From NCBI RefSeq assembly GCF_007483665.1, contig NZ_ML660186.1:214533-278532 (forward strand): DNA of 64,000 nt, in the 5' to 3' direction. This DNA is from Catellatospora sichuanensis. GTDB lineage: Bacteria > Actinomycetota > Actinomycetes > Mycobacteriales > Micromonosporaceae. Below the pieces are notes generated by a model. The model was given only the letters and a program-made list of their open reading frames with translations. It searched no databases and had not been told where the DNA came from. The number at the start of each line of letters is the position of its first letter. The stretch's first letter is position 1. This document shows positions 34,082-41,348 of the stretch, piece after piece. A program made the translations under genes and the position numbers.

Positions 34082-34540
34082 ATGCGGTTCACCAAGACGT
34101 TCTCCGAGCAGCAGTACGCCCAGGCCCTCGACTCCTGGTCGTGGCTCGGCCTCGAGGGCAGGAAGCCGCTGTTCACCTCGCTGTTCGGCGACGTGTTCCT
34201 GGCCGGCAAGGACGGGTGCTGGTATCTCGACACCATCGAGGGCACCCTCACCCGGGTCTGGGCCTCGGCCGACGAACTGGAAGCCGACCTGTCCACCGAG
34301 CAGGGGCAGGACCGCTACCTGCTGGGCGGACTGGCGGCGCAGGCCGCCGACCGCGGGCTGGAACTCGGGCCCGATCAGGTGTACACGTTCATGCCGCCGC
34401 CGGTCATCGGCGGGGGCGTCACCATCGAGTCCGTCGTCGTGGAGAGTTTCGTCGTCGCGGTGAACATCGCCGGCCAGATCCACGACCAGATCCGCGACCT
34501 GCCTCCGGGCAGCTCGGTCACCGGCATCACGCTCGGCTGA
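34082..34540 (+). CDS. DUF1851 (T6SS Tdi1 C-terminal-like) protein
   Basis: 152 residues. RKPLFTSLFGDVFLAGKDGC and WYLDTIEGTLTRVWASADEL match the DUF1851/T6SS_Tdi1_C domain, named after the immunity protein of a type VI effector; most family members have no known role. No secretion system or toxin is nearby. ATG 34082 begins the conserved FTKTFSE segment. It is transcribed alone. Confidence 0.8.
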   Translation: MRFTKTFSEQQYAQALDSWSWLGLEGRKPLFTSLFGDVFLAGKDGCWYLDTIEGTLTRVWASADELEADLSTEQGQDRYLLGGLAAQAADRGLELGPDQVYTFMPPPVIGGGVTIESVVVESFVVAVNIAGQIHDQIRDLPPGSSVTGITLG

Positions 34541-34605
34541 CCCGCGTCCGGGGCCGCCTGCCGCCGGGTTCGGGCGTGCGGCCTGTGCGTGCGGGTGCTA
34601 CTCCG

Positions 34606-34654
34606 TTTCCGTGGACGCTTGACGTTGCCGCGTCCGCGCAAATGGATCATGGGT
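34606..34654. repeat. Possible dispersed repeat, copy at 34.6 kb
   Basis: GTTTCCGTGGACGCTTGACG... to GGATCATGGG resembles the intergenic segment at 29641-29700. It lies just after DUF1851 and before the convergent DUF309 stop. Confidence 0.35.
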
Positions 34655-34677
34655 GGGTCGAAGTCGGCCGCACCTGG

Positions 34678-35172
34678 TCAGGGCTGGTTGCGCAGGCGGG
34701 GCACGAGAGCGTCCGGGCCGAGCTCGGCCAGGCCGCCCTGCTCGATGCGGGTGGCCAGCGCCCGGGACCAGGCCACCAGGCCGGTGACTGCGACGCCGTG
34801 CGGCGGCGTCGTGGCGTACTCCTCGATGCGGTCGGCGGCGCGGGTCAGCAGCCTGGCCGCGCCGGTCGCGTTGCCGCGGCGGGCATGGGTGAGGCCCACG
34901 GCCAGCTGGGCGAGCCCGCGCCACAGCTCACGCTCCGGTTCGGGCGCGGCCTTCCACGCGCCTTCCAGCACCTCGTGCGCGTGGAACGCGCGCCCCTCGG
35001 CGAGCAGTTCCTGGGCCTGCGCGAGTGCCTCGTCCGGCGGCAGTCGCAGTTCGTCCGGAGTGGTGGGCACGCCCGCCGCGCCGCGGGGCAGGGGTCGGCC
35101 CAGCTCGTCACGGGGGCGGGCGTTGCGGGCCCGGCCCGAGCCGTCACGGTCACGATCGGCAGCTGCGCTCAT
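34678..35172 (-). CDS. DUF309 family protein
   Basis: 164 residues. The DUF309 signature is visible: AEGRAFHAHEVLEGAWKAAP, then ELWRGLAQLAVGLTHARRGN. The all-helical fold is of unknown function; conserved His/Glu (HAHEVLE) suggest a metal or acid-base site. The charged N-terminus (about 35 residues) is probably disordered. The start is ATG 35172. Confidence 0.88.
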   Translation of the reverse strand: MSAAADRDRDGSGRARNARPRDELGRPLPRGAAGVPTTPDELRLPPDEALAQAQELLAEGRAFHAHEVLEGAWKAAPEPERELWRGLAQLAVGLTHARRGNATGAARLLTRAADRIEEYATTPPHGVAVTGLVAWSRALATRIEQGGLAELGPDALVPRLRNQP

Positions 35173-35232
35173 CCGTCCATCCTGCTCCGTGCCGCCTGCC
35201 ACCGGTTCACGGGGCGACGCGTCTTGCGGTGA

Positions 35233-35634
35233 ATCAAAATCGATCCGGGTCGCATCATCGTCAACCCGAGCGGCATCAAGATCAATCCGAGCGGTATCAC
35301 GATCCTGCCGAGCGGCCAGGTGAAGATCGGTGAATGGAAGATCAGTGAATGGAACATGTGCGGGCTGGGCGCGCCGCCCGAGTTCCCTGTCATGACCTAC
35401 CCGCGGGGTGCGGTGGCCATGGCGAACCAGGGCCCGGCCGGCACCAGCGCCGCCCAGTTCTTCTTCGTCTTCGGCGACAGCAGCATGGCCGCCTCGTACA
35501 CGCCTTTCGGGCGGGTCCTCACCGGCATGGAGATCATCGACAAGGTGGCTGCCGGAGGCGTGTCCGGCACCGGCGCAGACGGCAAACCGCGTACCGGCCT
35601 GTCCATCCGCACGGTCACCTTCCGTCCGGCCTGA
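35233..35634 (+). pseudogene. Cyclophilin (peptidyl-prolyl isomerase) C-terminal remnant
   Basis: From 35320 (GTG) the frame gives 104 residues. YPRGAVAMANQGPAGTSAAQ, FFFVFGDSSMAASYTPFGRV and GMEIIDKVAAGGV are the C-terminal half of a cyclophilin-type isomerase; the N-terminal half with the active-site Arg is missing. Upstream, open back to a stop at 35230, are three 21-nt repeats reading (V/I)NPSG-I-like heptads (GRIIVNPSG, IKINPSG, ITILPSG), then VKIGEWKISEWN. The repeats differ mainly at third positions, suggesting they once coded. So this seems a decayed fusion of two unrelated genes. No proper start lies before 35320. Confidence 0.6.
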
Positions 35635-35717
35635 CCCGCCGAACCACCGCGCCGCGTCGGCCCGGCGACCTGTCCGACGCATCGTGGCATCCGGCGGCGG
35701 TGAAGGCGCGAGGCCGC

Positions 35718-36971
35718 TCAGGCGAGGGCGCGGCGGAGCGCGCCGCGCTCGTCCAGCTCGGTCAGCACGGTGTTGAGGTGGTCGACCTGCTCGTCGGTAT
35801 GCGCCGAGGTCAGCTGCACCCGGAAGCCGACCTGCCCCCGGGGCACCAGCGGGTACGCGGCCAGCGTCACGTACACGCCGCGCCGCCAGAGCAGGTCGGC
35901 GGCGTCGGCCAGGTCGTAGCCGGGCGACAGCGGCAGCTCGATCACCGGCGTCTGGTGCCGGTTGGGGGTGTGCACGCCCAGCGACCGGATGTGCGCCAGC
36001 ACCCGGGCCGCCAGCCGGTGCAGCGTGGTGCGCAACTGCTCGCCGCGGGCCTCGTTGACGTCGAACCCGGCCAGCACCGCGGCCAGCGAGTGCACCGGCG
36101 ACGGTCCGGAGTAGAGGTAGGGCGGGGCGGCCAGCTTCAGGTGCTCCTTCACCGCGGTCGGCACCGCGACGAACGCCAGCAGCGCCGAGTACGCCTTGGA
36201 GAACCCGCCGACCAGCACCACGTCGTCGTACGTCTGCCCGCAGTGCCGCACCACCGCGTTGCCGCGCGACCCGTACGGCGTGGGCGCCCCGTTGCCGCGT
36301 TCGCCGATCACGCCGAAGCCGTGCGCGTCGTCGACGTAGAGCAGCGCACCCCACTCGCGGCAGATCGCGGCGAGCGCGGCCAGATCCGGAACGTTGCCGG
36401 TCATGCTGTTCACACCGTCGAGGCAGACCACCCGGGGATGGCCGGCGTCGGCCGAGCGCAGCAGCCGCACCAGCTCGTCCGGGTCGTCGGCGCGCCAGCG
36501 GTAGAGCTGCGCGCCGAGCCCTCGGGCGTACACGCCGCCGTCGTAGACGGTTTTGTGGGCGCTGGCCTCGACGAACACCGCGCCGCTGCCGACCAGCGCG
36601 GGCAGCACCGACATGTGGATGTGGGTGATGGTCGGCAGCACCAGCGTGTCGGGCGCGCCGAGCAGTTCGGTCAGACGCTCCTCGATCTCGGGGTAGAGCC
36701 GCGGGTTGCCCAGCAGCCGCGACCAGCCCGGATGGGTGCCCCAGCGGCGCACCGCCGCCTCACCCGCCGCAATGATGTCCGGGTCGAGGTCGAAGCCGAG
36801 ATAGTTGCAGGAGGCGAAGTCGATCAGCCACCGGTCGCCGACCCGGATGCGCCGGCCGTCCACCTCCTCGATGACGGCGTCGTACATCGGGGTCTGCGCC
36901 CGCAGCCGGTCGAGCTGGTCGGTCGAGGGGATCTTGTGTGCGTCCGGCATGTGCGGCGATGCCTGCGTCAT
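35718..36971 (-). CDS. Alpha-oxoamine synthase (AONS/KBL-type PLP enzyme)
   Basis: About 417 residues from ATG 36971 (36950 possible). A fold-type I PLP enzyme: IDFASCNYLGFDLDPDIIAA, substrate loop GTHPGWSRLLGNPRLYPEIE, VDDAHGFGVIGE (PLP-binding Asp/His), and the Schiff-base Lys259 in VGGFSKAYSALLA. The family condenses an amino acid with an acyl-CoA (KAPA synthase, 2-amino-3-ketobutyrate ligase, serine palmitoyltransferase, CqsA). No biotin or sphingolipid genes are nearby, so the substrates are open. Confidence 0.85.
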   Translation of the reverse strand: MTQASPHMPDAHKIPSTDQLDRLRAQTPMYDAVIEEVDGRRIRVGDRWLIDFASCNYLGFDLDPDIIAAGEAAVRRWGTHPGWSRLLGNPRLYPEIEERLTELLGAPDTLVLPTITHIHMSVLPALVGSGAVFVEASAHKTVYDGGVYARGLGAQLYRWRADDPDELVRLLRSADAGHPRVVCLDGVNSMTGNVPDLAALAAICREWGALLYVDDAHGFGVIGERGNGAPTPYGSRGNAVVRHCGQTYDDVVLVGGFSKAYSALLAFVAVPTAVKEHLKLAAPPYLYSGPSPVHSLAAVLAGFDVNEARGEQLRTTLHRLAARVLAHIRSLGVHTPNRHQTPVIELPLSPGYDLADAADLLWRRGVYVTLAAYPLVPRGQVGFRVQLTSAHTDEQVDHLNTVLTELDERGALRRALA

Positions 36972-37068
36972 GCCTGCGCCTGGCCGCGCTCGGCGCCGGC
37001 CTGGATACCGGTGCCTCCGGTTCGGCCGCCGAGCTCGCTCGCGGCCTTGTCCGGTCGGCCGGGCCCGA

Positions 37069-40000
37069 TCATGCCGCGACCTTCTGCTCGGTGATGAAGC
37101 TGATGGCCTGCTCACTGGTGAGCGGGCGGGCGAACAGGAAACCCTGACCGTAGCGGCAGCCGATGCGGGAGAGCAGGTCGCGTTCGACGGTGCGCTCGAT
37201 GCCTTCGGCGATCACCTGCAGGCCGAGCGTGTGGGCCAGCCGGACGATGCCGTCGACGAGTGCCGCCTGCTGCGCCGACGAGGCGATGGTGCTGGTGAAC
37301 AGCCGGTCGATCTTCACCACGTCCAGCGGTACGTGGCGCAGGTAGCTCAGCGACGAATACCCGGTGCCGAAGTCGTCGATGGCCACCCGGATGCCGGTGG
37401 TGCGCAGCTCGGTGAGGTCCTCCCAGACCCCGTCGTCGTCGCGCAGCAGCAGGCTCTCGGTGATCTCCAGCATGAGCTGGTGCGGCGGCAGGCCCTGCTC
37501 GGCCAGGGTCTCGTGCAGGCTGGCCACGAAACCCGGGGTGCGGAACTGGCGCGCGGAGACGTTGATGCTGACGTACGGCACCGCGGTCGGCCCGGCCTCC
37601 CGCTGCCACTGCGCCGCAGCGGCCACGGCACCGCGCAGCACCTGGTCGCCGATCGCCACGATCTGCCCGGACTCCTCGGCGACCTCGATGAACTCGCCCG
37701 GCAGCAGTCGGCCGCGGGTGGGGTGGTTCCACCGGACCAGCGCCTCGTACCCGGCGGTGACGCCGGTACGCAACTCGACGATGGGCTGGAACTCGACGGT
37801 GAACTCCTTCGCGGCGATGGCCTGGTCGAGTTCGGTACGCAACTCGAGCCGCTCCACGATGGCGGTGTGCAGGTCAGGCAGGTAGCGGCGCCACTGGCCC
37901 TTGCCCTCGCCCTTGGCGACGTACAGGGCCAGGTCGGCCTGCCGCAGCAGCTCCGGGGCGCTGCGGGCGTCGGCGCTGGTGGCGATGCCGATGCTGGCGA
38001 TGCCGGAGACCAGCCGGTCGTCGATGGTGAACGGCTCGGCCAGCGCGGCCACGATCCGGTCGGCGACGTCGTCGATGGTGGCGGCGTCCGGTGCGCCCTC
38101 GATCAGCGCGGCGAACTCGTCGCCGCCGAGCCGCGCCGCCACGTCGTCGGCCCGCAGCACGCCGGCCAGCCGCTCGCCGACCGCGCGCAGCAGCCGGTCC
38201 CCGTGCTCGTGACCGAGCGTGTCGTTGACCACCTTGAAGTCGTCGAGGTCGATGAACAGCACGCCGACGATGGAGCCGTCCACGTCGGCGCGGGCGATGG
38301 CCTGGCCGATGCGCTCGGCGAAGCGCACCCGGTTGGCCAGGCCGGTGAGCGAGTCGTGGTACGCCAGGTGGGTCAGCTCGGATTCCATCCGGCGCTGGTC
38401 GGTGACGTCGCGCAGGGTCACCACCAGGCCGTTGACGGTCGGCTCATCCCGCAGGTCACGGCAGGAGACCTCGGTCTCGACGGTCGTGCCGTCGGGGCGC
38501 AGCACGGTCCAGTCCGCGGTGTCAACGGCGTCGTCCTCGGCCGCGGCGAGCCGGAACAGGTCGGTGACCAGGGTGTGGTGTGGGCTGTCGACCAGCTGCG
38601 AGAGATTCTTGCCGGGCAGTTCCGCGGTGCCGAAGACGGTCGGCGCGGAGGGGCTGGCATACCGGATGCGCCCGCCGTCCGGTTCGAGGATCAGGATCAC
38701 GTCCGAGGTGTTGTGCACCAGGGTGCGGAAGTAGCGCTCGCTGTTGTGCCGGGTGATCTCGTTGCTCAGCATGATCCGCTCGATGGCCAGTGCGGCCTGT
38801 GCGGCGACCAGCTCCATCGGCAGCTGCAGGTAGCTGAGCGAGTTCTCGTCGGAGGAGATCAAGAGCATGCCGATGTGCGGGTCGCCGGTGGGCCGGTCCT
38901 CCAGCGCCAGCGGGCAGATCATGGTGATCTCGAAATCGCCCATCTGGGCCGCGACGTCCGGCGGCAGCGACTTGGTGAAGCGCAGCCGCGAGCCCATGGT
39001 GGTGGGCGCGGGATGGAACAGCTCGGGCGCGCTTCCGTCGTTCATCACCATGGCGACCCGGTAGTCGGAGCCGGGCGGCAGCAGCCGCTCTGCGGTGCGC
39101 TTGAGCGCCCAGGTGACGCCTTCCACCGTGGTCGCCGACATGAGCGCCGCGTTGCTGGCCCGGATGCCGCTGGTGCGGATGGTGTTGCCGCGATAGCTGT
39201 TGATCACGCCGAACAGGCGGACCAGTACCAGCAGCACCGTGGTCACCACGAACGCGACGATCACCATCGGATACTTCAGCCGCCCCTGGCCCACGCCGAC
39301 CACCAGCACGCCGAGCGGGATGAGCACGAACAGCAGGAGCAGCGCCTGATGCAGCGCGCGCATCTCGCGCGGTCTGACCACGCGCGGGGTGGTGAGGTCG
39401 GCCATCGACGGGTGCAGCGCGGCCGCGCCCCAGCAGGCGTAGAAGACTATCCAGCCCAGGTCGACAGGGCCGCCGACCGCCCAGTAGCCGTGCAGTTGGA
39501 CCAGGCCGTACAGGACGTCGGCGGCCAGCAGCCCGACCGCGCCCACGGTCAGCAGCGCCACCGTGGGGCTGAACGGCACCACGGAGATCAGTCGGCCCAC
39601 CGTGGCCAGGATGAGGATGTCGCCCAGCGGGTAGGCGACGGAGACCAGGCGCTGGCTCATGGTCAGGTCCTGGTTGAGGATCTGCGGGCTGATCAGGAAG
39701 ATCCACGAGAGCAGGCCCAGCCCGGCCGTGACGATCAGCGCGTCCAGAGGAACGGTGCGATCCCGGCTGGCCGCGCCCGCCTTCGACAGGCCGAGCAGGC
39801 CGATCGTGACCGCGGGATACATCGCCAGGTAGAGCATGTCGGCCGGGGACGGGAACGGGTTCACCCGGCCCAGCACGTCGGTCATGACGTTGTAGAGCGT
39901 GTCGCCTGAGGAGAGCAGGAGCAGTCCGGCGATGATCCAGAACCAGGGGGACCAGCGGCGCGGGCGGTAGCGGTACAGGCCGTAGACGATCGCGCCGGCG

Positions 40001-40116
40001 CTGCTCAGGCCGATCGCGCTCCACAGCGGGATGTGCCAGCTCGGCAGGGCGTAGAACAGCCCTGCCAGGACGGCCATCCAGGCGCCGTACCAGGCCATCA
40101 CTTTGCGGGCTGACAC
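37069..40116 (-). CDS. Membrane c-di-GMP enzyme, PAS-GGDEF-EAL
   Basis: 1015 residues. An N-terminal block of eight to ten membrane helices (about 1-310) acts as sensor. A GAF-like stretch (about 330-470), PAS (about 475-590: YFRTLVHNTSDVILILEPDG), GGDEF (motif intact, residues 664-668: ARLGGDEFAALI) and EAL (EAL at 791-793: GYEALVRWNHPTRG; DDFGTGYSSLSYLRHVPLDV) follow. Both catalytic motifs look intact, so it may make and degrade c-di-GMP. The start is GTG 40116. It is divergent from the lysozyme-like gene across an AT-rich promoter region. Confidence 0.93.
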   Translation of the reverse strand: MSARKVMAWYGAWMAVLAGLFYALPSWHIPLWSAIGLSSAGAIVYGLYRYRPRRWSPWFWIIAGLLLLSSGDTLYNVMTDVLGRVNPFPSPADMLYLAMYPAVTIGLLGLSKAGAASRDRTVPLDALIVTAGLGLLSWIFLISPQILNQDLTMSQRLVSVAYPLGDILILATVGRLISVVPFSPTVALLTVGAVGLLAADVLYGLVQLHGYWAVGGPVDLGWIVFYACWGAAALHPSMADLTTPRVVRPREMRALHQALLLLFVLIPLGVLVVGVGQGRLKYPMVIVAFVVTTVLLVLVRLFGVINSYRGNTIRTSGIRASNAALMSATTVEGVTWALKRTAERLLPPGSDYRVAMVMNDGSAPELFHPAPTTMGSRLRFTKSLPPDVAAQMGDFEITMICPLALEDRPTGDPHIGMLLISSDENSLSYLQLPMELVAAQAALAIERIMLSNEITRHNSERYFRTLVHNTSDVILILEPDGGRIRYASPSAPTVFGTAELPGKNLSQLVDSPHHTLVTDLFRLAAAEDDAVDTADWTVLRPDGTTVETEVSCRDLRDEPTVNGLVVTLRDVTDQRRMESELTHLAYHDSLTGLANRVRFAERIGQAIARADVDGSIVGVLFIDLDDFKVVNDTLGHEHGDRLLRAVGERLAGVLRADDVAARLGGDEFAALIEGAPDAATIDDVADRIVAALAEPFTIDDRLVSGIASIGIATSADARSAPELLRQADLALYVAKGEGKGQWRRYLPDLHTAIVERLELRTELDQAIAAKEFTVEFQPIVELRTGVTAGYEALVRWNHPTRGRLLPGEFIEVAEESGQIVAIGDQVLRGAVAAAAQWQREAGPTAVPYVSINVSARQFRTPGFVASLHETLAEQGLPPHQLMLEITESLLLRDDDGVWEDLTELRTTGIRVAIDDFGTGYSSLSYLRHVPLDVVKIDRLFTSTIASSAQQAALVDGIVRLAHTLGLQVIAEGIERTVERDLLSRIGCRYGQGFLFARPLTSEQAISFITEQKVAA

Positions 40117-40218
40117 GCTCCTCCTTCCGGCGGGGCGGCACGCGGCCCGAATTAGGTAATTATGACAGCTTTTCGTATACCTTATCGCCTCCCGGCGCTC
40201 TGCCGGCCGGAGATATAG

Positions 40219-40367
40219 CCAGGTCAGGGGCTACCTGCGTGGTTCGTCCCGGCTGCCGGAGGGCCGACGGCCGGGAACGCGAGACCTGGACCACAAAGGG
40301 TACAAGTCCGGAACACCGGAAATGCTCCCTCGGTTGAATCCCTTCGTACGCAATCCCAACGAAGGGA
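40219..40367 (+). promoter_or_regulatory. Structured 5' leader with RBS-sequestering hairpin
   Basis: CCAGGTC (40219-40225) pairs with GACCTGG (40283-40289) and encloses CCCGGC/GCCGGG (40248-40253/40270-40275). A small stem TCCGG-AACA-CCGGA (40307-40320) follows. Finally TCCCTTCGT (40339-40347) pairs perfectly with ACGAAGGGA (40359-40367), whose GAAGGGA is the ribosome-binding site of the GTG at 40375. This is the layout of a translational riboswitch or thermosensor. I do not recognise a known class: the signature blocks of the c-di-AMP (ydaO) type are absent. Confidence 0.6.
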
Positions 40368-40374
40368 CCTACTC

Positions 40375-41124
40375 GTGGTCAACGTCGACCTGATGGCACG
40401 GCACCTGCCCGCACTCAAGCGCGTGTCCTTCCGGGCAGTACTCGCCGCGACCGGCATGGCTGTGATTACCGGTTTCGCCGGAGCACCGGCCAGCGCCAGC
40501 CCCGCCACCGCCACCGCCCCTGAGGCGAAGGCTGTAGCGGCGGCCGCCGCGGCACCCGCCACCAAGACCGAGTCGGCCGCGGCAGTGGACGCCGAGCCGG
40601 TCGCCAAGCCGGCGACCAAGGCGCCCGCCGCAGCCAAGAAGGCCGAGCAGGCCGCCAAGGCTCCGAGCCGCCAACAGCTGATGCCGGCTCCCGTAGCGGA
40701 ATACCAGGAGACTTTCAAGCCCACCGCCGAGCAGAAGCGCAACGCGGAGGTCATCATCGAGACCGGCCAGAAGATGGGCCTGCCCCCGCGCGCGTGGGTG
40801 ATCGCGGTCGCGACCGCCGCGCAGGAGTCGACCCTGAACAACCTGGGTCACCTCGGTGACATGAACGACCACGACTCGCTGGGCCTGTTCCAGCAGCGTC
40901 CGTCGGCCGGCTGGGGCACCCCGGCCGAGATCACGGACCCGGTCTACTCCTCGAAGGCCTTCTACAACGGCCTGAAGAACGTCGAGGGGTACGACACGAT
41001 GGCGCTGACCGACGCGGCGCAGACCGTGCAGGTCTCGGCCTTCCCGAACCACTACGCCAAGTGGGAGAAGCTGGCCGCGGACCTGGTCCTGGCCAAGTAC
41101 GGCCAGGGCCCGTACGCCGCCTGA
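40375..41124 (+). CDS. Secreted lysozyme-like (peptidoglycan hydrolase) protein
   Basis: 249 residues. A signal peptide ends around residue 42 (AAATGMAVITGFAGAPASASP). An Ala/Lys/Pro-rich wall-spanning linker follows (43-105), then a lysozyme-like domain of about 130 residues (MGLPPRAWVIAVATAAQEST, DSLGLFQQRPSAGWGTPAEI, TDPVYSSKAFYNGL). E in AQEST is the likely catalytic Glu. Start GTG 40375 is 7 nt after GAAGGGA; the leader hairpin covers that site. It is monocistronic, with a strong terminator 23 nt downstream. Probable role: cell-wall remodelling or spore germination. Confidence 0.82.
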   Translation: MVNVDLMARHLPALKRVSFRAVLAATGMAVITGFAGAPASASPATATAPEAKAVAAAAAAPATKTESAAAVDAEPVAKPATKAPAAAKKAEQAAKAPSRQQLMPAPVAEYQETFKPTAEQKRNAEVIIETGQKMGLPPRAWVIAVATAAQESTLNNLGHLGDMNDHDSLGLFQQRPSAGWGTPAEITDPVYSSKAFYNGLKNVEGYDTMALTDAAQTVQVSAFPNHYAKWEKLAADLVLAKYGQGPYAA

Positions 41125-41147
41125 CACAACGCAGTAACCGCAGTACG

Positions 41148-41180
41148 CAAGGCCGCGCCGTCTCCGACGGCGCGGCCTTG
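41148..41180. terminator. Strong terminator of the lysozyme-like gene
   Basis: CAAGGCCGCGCCGTC and GACGGCGCGGCCTTG form a perfect 15-bp stem with a 3-nt loop. It abuts the 64-bp nested palindrome. Confidence 0.85.
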
Positions 41181-41244
41181 CTGCAGTTTCGGGGAAACTG
41201 CAGCAATCCAGCGCTCCGATGCTGCAGTTTCCCCGAAACTGCAG
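41181..41244. repeat. 64-bp nested palindrome, copy 1
   Basis: Two arms (41181-41203 and 41222-41244) are exact reverse complements. Each arm is itself almost palindromic: CTGCAGTTTC ... GAAACTGCAG. It can form one long hairpin or a cruciform of two. Confidence 0.85.
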
Positions 41245-41298
41245 CAAACGCTTCCCGGCTCCGGTCGGGCCGTCGGCCGTGTGCGGTCGGGCCCGTTT

Positions 41299-41344
41299 GG
41301 AAGGGCACCTTCCTCTACGTATGGCGATGTGAAGGTGCCCTTCC
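41299..41344 (+). repeat. 46-bp dispersed hairpin, copy 2
   Basis: GGAAGGGCACCTTC (41299-41312) and GAAGGTGCCCTTCC (41331-41344), with loop CTCTACGTATGGCGATGT. It sits 4 nt beyond the end of the symporter gene (minus strand) and could be its terminator. Confidence 0.88.
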
Positions 41345-41348
41345 TTCG

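Noticed and set aside
34082-34540. Type VI immunity gene of an effector-immunity pair
   Set aside because: The domain matches DUF1851, but no toxin or secretion gene is adjacent, and family members are widespread outside T6SS.
36805-39909. 1034-codon open frame on the plus strand opposite the GGDEF-EAL gene
   Set aside because: Gln/Arg/His-rich shadow frame; the minus strand contains intact GGDEF and EAL motifs.
40191-40375. c-di-AMP (ydaO) riboswitch upstream of the lysozyme-like gene
   Set aside because: The gene type fits, but the conserved blocks I would expect (GGGGTGAAT-like and the ACCCGTCAGCTAACC-like 3' part) are absent. Kept only as an unclassified structured leader.
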